NCBI GenBank assembly: GCA_019022495.1
Contig: JAFEKR010000023.1
Coordinates: forward strand, 434,001 to 498,000
Origin: Epichloe hybrida
Taxonomy: Eukaryota; Ascomycota; Sordariomycetes; Hypocreales; Clavicipitaceae
Direction: 5' to 3'
Length of the DNA: 64,000 nucleotides
A model generated the notes under the pieces. The model was not told the DNA's origin. It was given only the letters and a program-made list of their open reading frames with translations, and searched no databases. Numbering within the stretch: the first letter of the stretch is position 1; each line of letters opens with the position of its first letter. Of this stretch, positions 32,657 through 43,300 are shown in pieces. The position numbers and the translations under genes were made by a program.

Positions 32657-33618
32657 ATGATTGCGTCAAAAGCCCAGTCCTGCAGCCCCGAATTGGACCG
32701 CTCGACGACCTCGACGACTGAATGTAGCAGCTTCTTCCGTGAAAGACGGGCTGATGCGCTCCCCCCTCCCAGCAAAATCAGGGCGCTGAACCGCGAGTCG
32801 GGCGACATACGTGCCGAGTACTTCGACCGGCCGCCCCCAGTGCACATACCGTCTCTTGGTCTCCTCGTCAAGTACGGGGCAGATGTAACGGTTCATGAGG
32901 CCAAAACCCAAATCATGGTTCGCGAGAAGTTGTGTGGCCACGTCCCTATCCCTGAAGTCTTCGGCTGGATCGTGGACGGAGGACAGGTTTTCATTTACAT
33001 GCAGCTGATCCAGGGCGTCACTTTACAAGAGCGAAGAGCGATGGCATAGCCTAGACGAGGCAGACAAGCGCTCTGTCTGCAGCCAGCTGAGGGCCATGGT
33101 CGCTTCTTGGAGAAGTTTGCCCCAAGACGGCCGCGGATGCTATGTAGGTGGGTAGTGCGGACGGCACGTCGATAAAGTCTATTCATTACTGAACGAGGTG
33201 AATAGGTAGTCCAGGCCGACAACCGCTCAACGACATCTTTCTTCAGCATCGCCCGGAGCTTGTCGGCCCCTTCGAGGGACTAGATGCTGTCGAGCAATTT
33301 CAAAACGCCTGTGGCATTGACATTGCCCAGCACTCTGCCATCGTCTTCACCCACGCAGACCTTGTCGCCCCGAATATCATGCTCTCTACGGGACCAGACC
33401 CAACCGTAGTTGCTGTCATCGATTGGGCCCAGGCCGGATGGTACCCCAGCTATTGGGAGTTTTGCAAGGCGCGGCGCGTAGAGCTGAATTCGCCTGGCTT
33501 CAACGGCGAGATTCAAGACGAATGGCGCGCCAAGTACCTGCCTTTAGTCCTGGACGAAGTGGATAATGAGACATGCTATTATCCTTGGCTATACTTTGTA
33601 TTGTCTAAAGGAATCTGA
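32657..33618 (+). pseudogene. APH-like phosphotransferase, frameshifted
   Basis: The first part (32,657-33,030) reads LLVKYGADVTVHEAKTQIMV, VPIPEVFGWI and FIYMQLIQGVTLQER. At about 33,027-33,042 a 7-bp tandem duplication (GCGAAGA type) shifts the frame to an early TAG. The original frame resumes with HSLDEADKRSVCSQLRAMV. After a probable intron (about 33,142-33,209) the C-lobe follows: ELVGPFEGLDAVEQFQN, the catalytic loop FTHADLVAPNIML, the metal site VIDWAQAGWYPSYWE, and the end LVLDEVDNETCYYPW to TGA 33,616-33,618. Catalytic residues are intact, so inactivation looks recent. It belongs to the same broad APH-like group as the gene at 5.3 kb but to another subfamily. It flanks the retrotransposon directly. 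Confidence 0.75.
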
Positions 33619-34517
33619 GTCTTCTGAAAGGTGCGAGCCCGGTATCGCACTAATTATCCCTTTTAGAGAGGGACGAAAAACTGTGGCATGTAGATTTGTA
33701 AAATAATTCAGGAGGTACTGTTTCCATAGGTGATATAGTAAGATGATTTGTGAATGTTGTATATTCCTCCATAGAATGATTCGCAAGCTACTCCACGGTG
33801 GCCGTAGGCACAAGAGCGGATAGCGCAGTCTTTCCAGACCGAGCAGTCGCTTTGTTCACATGGATTTGACAAGTTGAGCTTCCCAAAGTCAGATCTGCCG
33901 AGGCCATGGTTCATTTCTTTACCCTCTCAGATGGCACGTACTCGTCAACTTGCGTCCGGGAAGCTGCTCACTGCATGACATGGCGTTTGCTTCCATGTTC
34001 TTGTTATCCCCTTATACCCCTGTGTTTTGGCGTCTTCCATTCCCGAGGCACATCACACGTGTCACCGTATGTGGAACATGTCGCCGTGATTACCACTCGA
34101 CTTTCGCCGGCTCTGCGTCGACTGTTGTCTCAATTGTCCACGCGTTGGACACCCGGATCTTGTCGGGCCCGGGCCGGAGAGGCACGTAACGACGCTCCAT
34201 AAGAGCCGGGCCGGATTCATCGTCCATCAGGCGTCGTGGGTTAGGAAGAGCAAATGACGAATCCGCTCGGCGAGCAGCAGAGCTTGCAAGAGACGCATGG
34301 AGGAACGAGTGGGCGATTGCCCTCCATCGCTAGTGCTGTGCGTGCCCATGATGTTGCCCCCTTTTATTTTGAAACTTACGGGACGACAAGTTTCGGGAAG
34401 TTGCAAAGAGCCCGTGGATAATAAAGAAGGAACCCTCATCACGGCAGTCACACGAAAGGCCATGAGTATCGCAGCGTGTTCGGCCCTGTATGTGCCTTGG
34501 GAAGAGAAACAGCGTGC
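33619..34517. other. Intergenic stretch with a cysteine-rich fragment
   Basis: At 33,664-33,722 is the second copy of the dispersed 50-bp repeat (first copy 17,336-17,388). On the minus strand 33,914-33,708 is a 68-codon frame with five cysteines (NPCEQSDCSVWKDCAIRSCA) and no signal peptide, which may be a relic or a 3' exon of a secreted protein. Nothing else is supported. Confidence 0.35.
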
Positions 34518-35036
34518 TCAATGATGCCAAGTTGGGAGTTCACGGACTAGCGTAGACGATGAATTCGGCCATGAGATCAAGCAGTCAAGAATGCACAGCA
34601 GTGTCTCGAGGCGTGCCGGAACCTCCTGAAATCGATGCATCCCAGTATCGCCGCCGCCTCGCATCAAACGGGGAACGGGTGCATTTGTCTGATTCGCGAA
34701 ATGGAAGCTCCTCCGTTCGACGTCCCTTTGATGAAACCAGACACCAACGGAGCACGGGGGTTTCAACTCCATCCGTGGTGAAACAATCAAAATGGGCTCT
34801 CCCTTCTGGCGATTGTCGGGAAGTATTTCATTCACACACATCACCAATCCACTAACCCTGTCGAATATCAGAGCAATGTTCAGAAACACGTAACCCTGGG
34901 CGTGGTAATCGTCCTCCATCAATTTCCTCGTACATGTCCGTCCGCTGACGCGGGGCGTTTCTAAGTGCTCCAGGAACCGAGAACACCATGCTGCTCGTAT
35001 TACATCGTCTCCAAGGGCCATAGTGGCGCCGGGCAT
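34518..35036 (-). CDS. Unrecognised ORF, possibly a gene fragment
   Basis: The minus-strand frame is open from a TGA near 35,205 to the stop at 34,518. The first ATG in frame is at 35,036, giving 172 residues. Parts look like a folded protein (ATMALGDDVIRAAWCSRFLE, GYVFLNIALIFDRVSGLVMC, SVGVWFHQRDVERRSFHF), with no signal peptide or membrane span. I do not recognise the family. Upstream in-frame sequence (PHPPDFILCRVNIQAAH) also looks coding, so there may be an unseen upstream exon. Its position between a pseudogene and an intergenic stretch makes a decaying gene equally likely. Confidence 0.35.
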   Translation of the reverse strand: MPGATMALGDDVIRAAWCSRFLEHLETPRVSGRTCTRKLMEDDYHAQGYVFLNIALIFDRVSGLVMCVNEILPDNRQKGEPILIVSPRMELKPPCSVGVWFHQRDVERRSFHFANQTNAPVPRLMRGGGDTGMHRFQEVPARLETLLCILDCLISWPNSSSTLVRELPTWHH

Positions 35037-35204
35037 GTAAAAGGCAGACTTGGCCCCGTGGCACCAACCATGTCGATGCGCAGCTTGGATGTTCACTCTG
35101 CAGAGTATGAAATCAGGGGGGTGTGGTTCGTTCCCGGAAATTCCGGGGCAAGATTCCTCTGTGGCTTCCGACAAGCAGTCCGTTGCGCGAATCCCTCGGC
35201 AAAA

Positions 35205-35612
35205 TCATGACTTCCCTATCGTGAGCCGGTTTGTTCACATGTTTGCATCGGAACACACAAGGTACCTACCTACCTGTCTTTGGCCCTTGGGACTTGGGGG
35301 GAAAAAAACCGTCATGAAGCCGTGTATAAAACTTTTTTTTTTCCACTTTCCATGACAGTCTTCGGCGACTTATCCATCATGCGGCCGGTGAGTCACAAAG
35401 TAGGGAAAGCATTCACGCATCAAGATCAAGAGGCGCCATAATGGACGAAAGGCGTCAGCTTGTGTATGTACTAAAGTCAACTATGTAAAGAAGTGAATGG
35501 GCTCAGCCGAGAACAAAGAACAGCTTCTTAATCTTGTGGTGTCAAACAAAACGACCCTTTATACAACCTTTTTCAATGGGTACAGTCGTCATGATGCTCA
35601 TGGCAAGGCCAC
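35205..35612. other. Intergenic stretch without a supported gene
   Basis: 3' flank of the xylanase. A poly-T run lies at 35,332-35,342. Nothing else is seen. Confidence 0.5.
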
Positions 35613-36884
35613 CTAAGGGAGATCCATGATAGCATTGTAAGCCGGCTTGGGCTTGAGGTTGGCGTCGAAGAGAAGAGGGTTCTTGCCCGGCATCCAGCTG
35701 ACGTGGTCGTCGATGCCCCAGCTGGTGAGGCTAACACAATTTTTTATCGCGAGGCAGCCCTTGACGACGGCAACGTAGTCGTCGCGGGGGGCGTTGGTGA
35801 TGTCGAGCTCGGTGATGGCGACTTCGTCCACAACAGCACTCAGAGCTTTGAGAGCAGCCGCGTGTCGGTTACCACCGCCCGGTCCGATATGGGATTGACT
35901 GCCGATTCCATGGATGGGGATTTTATCTTGGTGAATCCATTTCGTAACTTTGGCGATCATGCCCTTCGTCTTGGCGTAATTGGGGTCGTCAAGGTTGAAG
36001 TCGTTGATGTAGAGCCTGGCTTCGGGATCCTAGAAAAAAAGTTTCATTAGAAAAGGAAGGACCTCGACGACAACCTTTCGACGCGCGGTCTCGGAGATGC
36101 TCACGGCTTCATGGGCGGCATTGAAAGCGATGGAGACAAATCTCTCTCCCAGAACGCGGGAAAAGACCGAGTCCCTTAGATTCCCGTTCTCGTCAAGGAT
36201 CTCATTGACAACATCCTAGATGAGTTGCGTCAGAACGTTTTTTTTTTCTCTTGCTCAACCGAGTTGCTGCATCATCATTTTGTCGGGACTCGTTACCCAA
36301 ACTGCAATCTTCCCCTTCCAACGACCAACAATCGTGGTGATATGGTCATGGATCTCCTTCTCCAGTTTAGCCGGGTCTGTGATTTTGTCCAAACGCTTGG
36401 GATACTGCTTATACCACACCAGGGTGTGGCCGCGGATAGCCATGTTGTTCTCCTGCGCGAATTTGACCACGTAATCGGCAGCATCAAGGGGCTTGCCGTC
36501 GTCGGTTTCAGCCCACTTCATGCTGTTCTCGGGGGTGACTTGATTGAACTCCTCGATGACGAGGGCGGCGTTGGCCGGTACTTCCAGGACATTCCGGTCG
36601 ACGGCGACGCCCCACTTCCTGCCATGACCCAGGGCCCACTGTCTCAGAGACTTGTGTTTGTGTTCAGTCGGCTCAGTCGGCTCAGTCGGCTCAGTCGGCT
36701 CAGTCGGCGGGTCGAAGTCAGTGCCGCCGGTGTTGGCCGGCTGATCGTGTTTGTTATTCATCGGCGAGCCCAAGGCATGGCCGCCGCCGGTGTTGGGCCA
36801 CGAAGGGTGTTTGTGTTTCGCCGTCCAGGCGACGGCATTGCCGCTGAAGGCCAGAGCGGCCGTAAAGATCGTGGTATAAATCAT
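35613..36884 (-). CDS. GH10 endo-1,4-beta-xylanase
   Basis: Three exons, 36884-36297, 36215-36105 and 36029-35613, with introns of 81 and 75 bp, 371 residues. A signal peptide ([20 protein letters not shown]) and a low-complexity linker with five PTE repeats precede the GH10 barrel. Landmarks are [31 protein letters not shown], the acid/base segment [59 protein letters not shown], the nucleophile segment ITELDIT, and [20 protein letters not shown]. The two catalytic glutamates (in VVNE and TELD) are present, so it should cut the xylan backbone outside the cell. No carbohydrate-binding module is seen. The usual HTLVWH is HTLVWY here, a change next to the substrate cleft. Confidence 0.9.
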
Positions 36885-37256
36885 GATGAAGAAAGGATAT
36901 TGAGTTTAAATGAATGATTTCTCAGTTTTTTATTCCTTTGAAAGGAAGGGAAAGAAAGGGACAGATGAAGGAACGAAGTTGTTCTGTTGAAAGTGATGCC
37001 TTTGCCGATGGGACCAGCTCCATGGTTTCGATTCCATTGACGAGCGAGCGCAATCGCTTTAAGTAATGCATCGTGACAGCGGTTCCCAGCCAGGCCTCCT
37101 CCGGTGCTACTGCCGCGAGAAGTACATAATAGTCGGTAGCTGACATTCTGAAACTGGAACATGCAAAAAATACGCGCAACCAGCGCTCCCCGTAGTCCGT
37201 GAACCAGGCTATGAAGCTGCAAAACACTTGCGGCTAAGGATCCAGGGCCTGTCTTT

Positions 37257-37360
37257 TCCAAGCAGGCTTTTCGAGCAGGCTTTTCGAGCAGGCTTTTCGA
37301 GCAGGCTTTTCGAGCAGGCTTTTCGAGCAGGCTTTTCGAGCAGGCTTTCGAGCAGGCAGG
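37257..37360 (+). repeat. 13-bp tandem repeat, about seven units
   Basis: Unit AGCAGGCTTTTCG repeated about seven times, the last copies shortened. Because 13 is not a multiple of three, all frames read through as the same peptide repeat, which explains the artificial ORFs here. Confidence 0.9.
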
Positions 37361-37897
37361 GGAGACGCCAACGGGCCGATGGCCCCGACACGAGCCACCG
37401 TCAGTCGGCTAATAACCGTTGTCGCAGATCTTTGAGATGGCGTTGTGTGCGGGAAATAGGCTGAAAAGGGTCATCACGTGTATTCATATGAGTACGGAGT
37501 AATCCGTACATACCGCGTTCACGAGGCGCAGCGAACGACTTCCTCCCATCATGCCATCTTCCTTTGTTGTCGACCTTTATCTGAAACCTCGACCTTGCTT
37601 CCTGGTCCGGTTGATCCATCCAGCCTGCTCCTGGTACTATTATCACGGGTTGCCACGTTCAAGACGGACACTTTCGGCCTTCCGTAGACTTCGACTCGTG
37701 CTTCCGGACCCGAGAGCCCAGAGCCCAACGCAGCCTCGCTGATTCATACTCAGGGGGGACACGTACATTTCCGTGCCGCGTCATTGTCCGGGGCAGGTAT
37801 CTGGTGCCGGGAAGTTGACGCGGGGGCATTGTCATGCACGCAATAGCGTAAGATGAAGCGTTTCTCTCCCAAGTCGTGTTAAAGCTTGTAGAGTCAC

Positions 37898-37965
37898 GTC
37901 AGCTAGGGTCTGCATGTATCCAATTAGATACAGGTAAACCAGATACCATACAGACCCTAGTTGAC
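37898..37965. repeat. Imperfect inverted repeat, 23-24-bp arms
   Basis: GTCAGCTAGGGTCTGCATG.TATC on the left is matched by the reverse complement of GATACCATACAGACCCTAGT.. on the right, with about 20 bp between. It could form a hairpin or be a miniature transposon remnant. No target duplication is clear. Confidence 0.7.
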
Positions 37966-38452
37966 GACTAAGCGAATCAAGGGAATGTACGGAGTGCTGC
38001 GTCATGCGACATCGTCGCGTCTCATTTCCTTTGCTCCAGAGTGACGAAACTGCCGGGACCTTTCTTTTTATCCCTCAGTTTTCATGCCGACTTTTTTTTC
38101 TTGGCACAATCGCATCGTATTCACGAGGCTCGGGTCAAGGTCCAGACATTAATAGAGCTTCACCAACCAATCGCCCGAACCAATGCTCGATCAGACTTTT
38201 TCAATTACTATATTAATATTAAGACCAATCGCCCCCAAGTATCTGGCTCGGTAAGGGACGGCAGTGAGTCACACTCGACAAACCCCGTCCCAAATTCTAT
38301 GTGCAATCCAGGTTTCCTTTTGAGCGGCCTATTTCGTTCATGTTCATCTTCCTCCGTATGTAGTTGTTGGAGCCCGCACTTCCCCATATGTAACACGGCT
38401 ATTTGTCATCTGATGATTCGTTTTTCGCACCTCCCACTTGCAACGTATCCTC

Positions 38453-38813
38453 TTACTGACGGTAGACACGGCAGGAATCGGGGATGTGCTTGCCCTGAAC
38501 ATGATTCATCAGTACATTGTCTGATGGCGTCGTGACTGTACGTGAGAAGGGGGGTTTGACTTACAGTCTCGCACTCAGTAGGGCAGCAGTAGATGGCCTT
38601 GCACTTGCGTTTATGGCCGACGTCGAGGTCGAGGCCGAGATCAAGGTCGAGCAGACCCAGGACGTTCAGGTCGAGGTCCACGTCGAGGGCGATCAAGTTC
38701 TCGTCGACGCAAACGACGTGCTTGCAGGTGCCGTGCTCGCCGTCACGGGTAGGGGCAGGAGCGGCGATGGCGGCGGTGGCCAGGGCGAGGATGGCGGCGA
38801 TGGAGCACTTCAT
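38453..38813 (-). CDS. Small secreted cysteine protein with Asp/Leu repeats
   Basis: Two exons, 38813-38565 and 38494-38453, with a 70-bp phase-0 intron, 96 residues. A signal peptide (MKCSIAAILALATAAIAAPA) is followed by CKHVVC, a striking acidic/aliphatic stretch (ALDVDLDLNVLGLLDLDLGL), a basic KRK, then CKAIYCCPTEC and the end DSCRVYRQ. Seven cysteines are in the mature part, so one may be unpaired or pair between molecules. The stretch between cysteine groups alternates Asp with Leu/Val, as in an amphipathic strand. This layout with cysteines at both ends resembles small hydrophobin-like or cerato-like secreted proteins, but it does not fit the eight-cysteine hydrophobin pattern. A TATAAATA box lies about 130 bp upstream. 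Role unknown. Confidence 0.7.
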
Positions 38814-38942
38814 TGTGGAGGTTTGTGAGTGAGATTCTGGGTGTTCTTGAGAAGAAGAAGAAGAAGAGGTGAGTGCAGGTTGAGGTGATGAGATGAACTG
38901 ATGAGATGAGCTGATGTGTTTGTAGTACAGGAATCAAGCTGG

Positions 38943-38950
38943 TTATTTAT
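38943..38950 (-). promoter_or_regulatory. TATA box of the Asp/Leu cysteine protein gene
   Basis: TATAAATA on the minus strand about 130 bp before the ATG at 38,813. Confidence 0.55.
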
Positions 38951-40305
38951 ACCTGATGGCCAGGATATCAACACATGTGGAAAAGGAGGCTTATTTTCTT
39001 TTTCGTCTGGGCGTTGGCCATTCACCCTGTCAAGACAACTACATACGGCTGAGCTGAAGCCATTGCCAAGGCATCGCAAATTGTCACTCAGCCTCACGCC
39101 GAGCTCCCAGGGTTCAATTCCCAAATTCCCAAGTTCGGGTTCCTTGGAAAGCCCAGATTGCTTTTTACGGTGGCGTACTTTTTTCTATTATTTTATTTTT
39201 TTTACGGGCAAGCCACCAAAGAAGAAATACGAATTGGCCATTTTCGGTGAAAGCTGATGTTGTCCGCGCCCCTTGCTTATCACCACCGCCCCCCCTCCTT
39301 CCATTAGCAATGTCGTTGCTCCTTTTTACTTTTTTTTTTTTTTTGTCATGTATGTATTTATTTTGAGACAAATGGAAAGGGGGGCCCCACCCACATCCCG
39401 ATTCATGCACGTCAAATCACACAAGCACGTGCATTGGACGGACTGTTCCTGCATTTCTCCCGGGATAAAGCTCGCTCTTTTGGCGCGACCGCATTTCAGC
39501 CCTGCATCGTAGCCAGCGCACTCAGCCACAACTGAGGCGTCCCAGGGACTTCAGTGGATGTCGCCGTCAGAGGATGCGATGCATACAATGCCCTTGAATA
39601 CATGATGCCTGACAGCCATAGATCATTATTAGATTTTTTTCAACACACGCGCACGCCGTGCGACCCCTGAATGCATCGATGTACGTAAATACAAGCCCCA
39701 CATGGACTTGACCACGAATTGTATGCACATCCATCTTATCTGCAAGGAGGCGGACCCATCAGGAGGGGCCCGAGGGGGTAAGGTGGTGTGCGTACATAAT
39801 CCGCACACACGCAATGTACATACATACATCCATCACTCCACTCCGTACAGGGCGGATCCTCCACCCGCCACCCGCCACCCAATAAACCAACTCGGAGAAG
39901 CAAAACCTGAGCGCCGCAGCCCGGCATCAACACCAGGTCCCCGGCGCGCCAGAACTCCATGCCCCGTGCGGCCGTGGCCCCGTGCTCCGCGCGCCGTGCC
40001 GTGGCCAGCGATGATATGGAATGCATGCATCGACGTGTTGGTTGAAACGGAAATCCTGCAGGATCAGACTAGCATAGCAGGCCTCGTCGTCCCCCTGGCC
40101 GTTGGCGCTGTTGGCGCTGACCCTTGGACATCAGGGGATGGCATACCTTGGACAGGTTAGTCAAGTAATATGCAGGTGGACCGGTCTGGCCATCATCCGG
40201 GGCCGTCATTCTCTTCATAATACGGATTACTCTCATCTTTGATTCCCTACGAAAAAAAAAAAAAAAAAAAATGGCTTAATGAAATTCATCCACACGTGAC
40301 GCAAA
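38951..40305. other. Intergenic region without a supported gene
   Basis: Contains poly-T and poly-A runs (39,331-39,345; 40,253-40,270) and a CATACATAC microsatellite near 39,820. The last part is the 3' flank of the flippase gene. Open frames on both strands have no recognisable content. Confidence 0.5.
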
Positions 40306-43300
40306 TCATCTCGCCTTCAACTTCCTACCCAAAGCCTCCCATGTATGCTCTCTCTCCTCCTCCTCCTCCTCCTCCTCCTCCTCCTCCGCAGGCGACGTGA
40401 ATCGCGGCCTGTAATCATCCACGCTGATTCTCACGCCCCTCCTGTCCCCCTGGAGACTCGCCCGCGCGGAAACGCCGCCGTTCTTCACCTGCCCTAGGTC
40501 CTGCATCTCCATGTCATCATCCATATCATCATGGTCAACTCCATCTTCCATCGAGGCGACGTGTTCGCGTAGAGCTCGTCTCGCATTGGCATCCTTCTCG
40601 ATTCTCTGCATGACATCCTGGTCCGTGGGCCAGTACACCCTCCTCACGCCTTGGACGACCAGATCAACCACGACGAGCGTGGCAAGCGCGAGGAGAAGCG
40701 TGGTCCACCAGCTGAGCTGCCGGCCAAAGTTGTGGATGAGTGCCTTGCGGACCATGTCTCTGCCCACCTTGCGCGGGTACATGCCCGAGAGGAGGAGACA
40801 CCAGAGGAACCAGCCTGCGACGGAGATGAAGAAGCCGCCAAAGGTGACGACCGTCTTGTGGTGCAGCTCGAGGATTCTGGCCCGCCGCGTAGAGATAGTT
40901 AGTACTGCATGGCAAAACGGGAAGCAGGAAGCGGGAAGCGGGAAGCGGGAAGCGTAAAGAAGAAGAAATACGTACAGCAGCTTGACATTGATAAAGGTGA
41001 CGCCGACGGTGAAGCACAATGCCCCCATGGCATACAGGCTCGTATCCTGCGTGAACAGCGCGGCGGTGTACTCGGCCCACATGAAGTAGTAGATGACGAA
41101 GCTGCCCGCCGCCCCCATAATCATCCACCCAAAGTACTGCGTGAAGCTGAATCCGCGGTTCTGCTGTCCGAACGTGTACAGCTCCGGCACGGCGAGTAGC
41201 GCCTCGGCGCCGAGGTCCTTCTCAAAGATGCCCAGCAGTATGACGGGCAGCGAGGTGAACAGGCTGTTGAACACGGTCAGGCTCCACGACTCCAGGAGAG
41301 AGGTGCCGGAGTATCCGTTGAAGCGCTGGTAATGCGCCTGCGCGAGGAAGAAGATGGTTTCCTTCCAGAACGTTGCGAGGACGTATTTGCCGGTGCGGAG
41401 GTAGTTCCAGCGGCCGTGGACCAAGAGGAGCCGCTGGAGGAAGCGGAACTGGGCGATGGAGTAGTCTGATATGCGGGATGCTTGGAGGCCCTCGCGGCCC
41501 GAGATGCCGATGCCGACGTGCGAGGCTTGGATCATGCCAATGTCGTTGGCGCCGTCGCCGATGGCGAGCGTCATGCTCCCGGGGACGAGGCGGCGGACGG
41601 ACTGGACGAGGTTGGCTTTCTGGGACGGCGACGCGCGGCAGCAGATGACGGAGTCGGTGCGGAGGACCAGGTCGTAGAAGAGGACGGCTAGATGGTCGTC
41701 TGCGTCGATGGCCGAGAGCGTCTGTCCGTCGACCACGACGACGGAATGGGGGACCATGCCTCGTCCCACGTCGTTGAGCGTCGCCGTCAGGCGGTCCCGC
41801 AGGCTTCCGCTGTGACGGTCCAGAATGTACAGCTCGGAAAACGGCTTGCACACGCGAGCCGAGTGCCCAATGTTGATGGCCGTCTCCCGCTTGTCGCCCG
41901 TCAGCATCCACACCTTGATGTTGGCGCGCCGCAGCTTGTCGATTGTCTCGGGGACGCCCTCCTGCAGCTTGTCCTCGATGGCTGTCGCGCCGGCAAGCTC
42001 GAAATTCTGCTCAATAACCTCGCCGGCTTCCTCAATCAACTCCTGGCGGCTGACAAGACTGGTCTCGGCTTCCCGGTACATCTGCTTCCAGCTCGCGTAG
42101 GCTTCTTCGTCGACGTATCGATAGGCGTAGAGGAGCGTTCGGAGACCCTCGCTCGCAAAGTCGTCGACGTGCTGGAAGCACTTCTCGAAGACGGCTGCTT
42201 CATCGGACGCGACCGACTCGTCTATGCCGTGGCCGTGGTGGCCGTGGTGGCCGTGGTGGCCGTGATGGCCGATGGTGCTTCCGGTTGATGTCGCGCCCGC
42301 GCCCTCAACCTGCTGACGCGACAGTCTGCGCAGAAAGAAGTCGGTCGATCGACGTCCGAGACTGCGCCGCAGACCTTCTTCCAGCCGGTCGACAGCTTCT
42401 CCCCGCTTCATGGCCAAACTGGTCCGCGGTGTGCCTCGCCAGCTGGCCACGCTCATCCGCGTCCGGGCCATGTCCTGCTCAAACGTCTTTCGCAAACTAG
42501 CCCGGCGGCTGATGTCCTTGAACTTCTGCTCCGCCAGATGGCTCATCCTGAGCCGAGGGAGAATCACGTTGTCGGCTCCTTTGCAGAAGACGCAGACGCG
42601 GCCGTCGGGCATGCGAATGATGATGGACATTCTCTTCCGCTTGCTGCTGAACTCAATCACATCCAAAACCTGGTAAGTTTCGGTCTGCAAAGATCCATCT
42701 TCGTCCGTCGTCCGCAGCGTCATCGCTTGAGCCGCGCGATCAATCACCAGCCAGCCCATGTCTCGCGCGGCCTCCACGAGAGCCAGCTCATCTGGCGACG
42801 CAGCTTGAAAGGAGAGCTCGCCGTTTTCCTGCTGCTCTGGCAAACAGGTATGGCACAACGCAATGCAGAGCAGGAAGTGCTTCGCTTTGCGGGAAAACAC
42901 CGTGCTGGGATTTCTGCGAATGTAATCCAGCATGTCCTCCGTCTTGACCTCGGGCTCCCCGTTTGGGCGGACGGATGACTTCCAGTGCGACGCGCTTGCA
43001 AGTGAGCCCCGTTGTCTGCCTGGCGGCGCCGGGTCATCGTTTTCTTCCTCGTACCCGCATTCTTCCAGCGTGTCCACCTCGTCACTGTCAGAAAGATTGG
43101 CTTTCGGCAGCGATGCGGGTGTTGGCGAGGCTTGCGGGTAGTGGTGCTGGTGCTGGTGCTGCGACAGCCCCTTTCCCTCGCTCAGACGACCCATCATCAT
43201 TGACGCCTCGATCTTCTTCCGCTTGGCCTCCTCATCTCGCTGCACATCCATGTCATGGAGGCAGGCCACGCCCGCAATGCTCATCTTGCGGAAGCGCATG

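Larger units (their letters stand above)
36885..38452. other. Intergenic region with a 13-bp satellite and an inverted repeat
   Basis: Xylanase promoter side first (36,885-37,250), then the satellite at 37,257-37,360, a TACGGAGTAATCCGTA cluster at 37,493-37,509, and an inverted repeat at 37,898-37,965. No gene is supported. Confidence 0.5.

Noticed and set aside
33708..33914. Five-cysteine ORF considered as a second effector gene
   Set aside because: No signal peptide or acceptable upstream exon was found, so it is mentioned only as a fragment.
37209..37464. Frames with KACSKSLLEKPAR-type repeats
   Set aside because: Produced by the 13-bp satellite, which reads as the same peptide in every frame.
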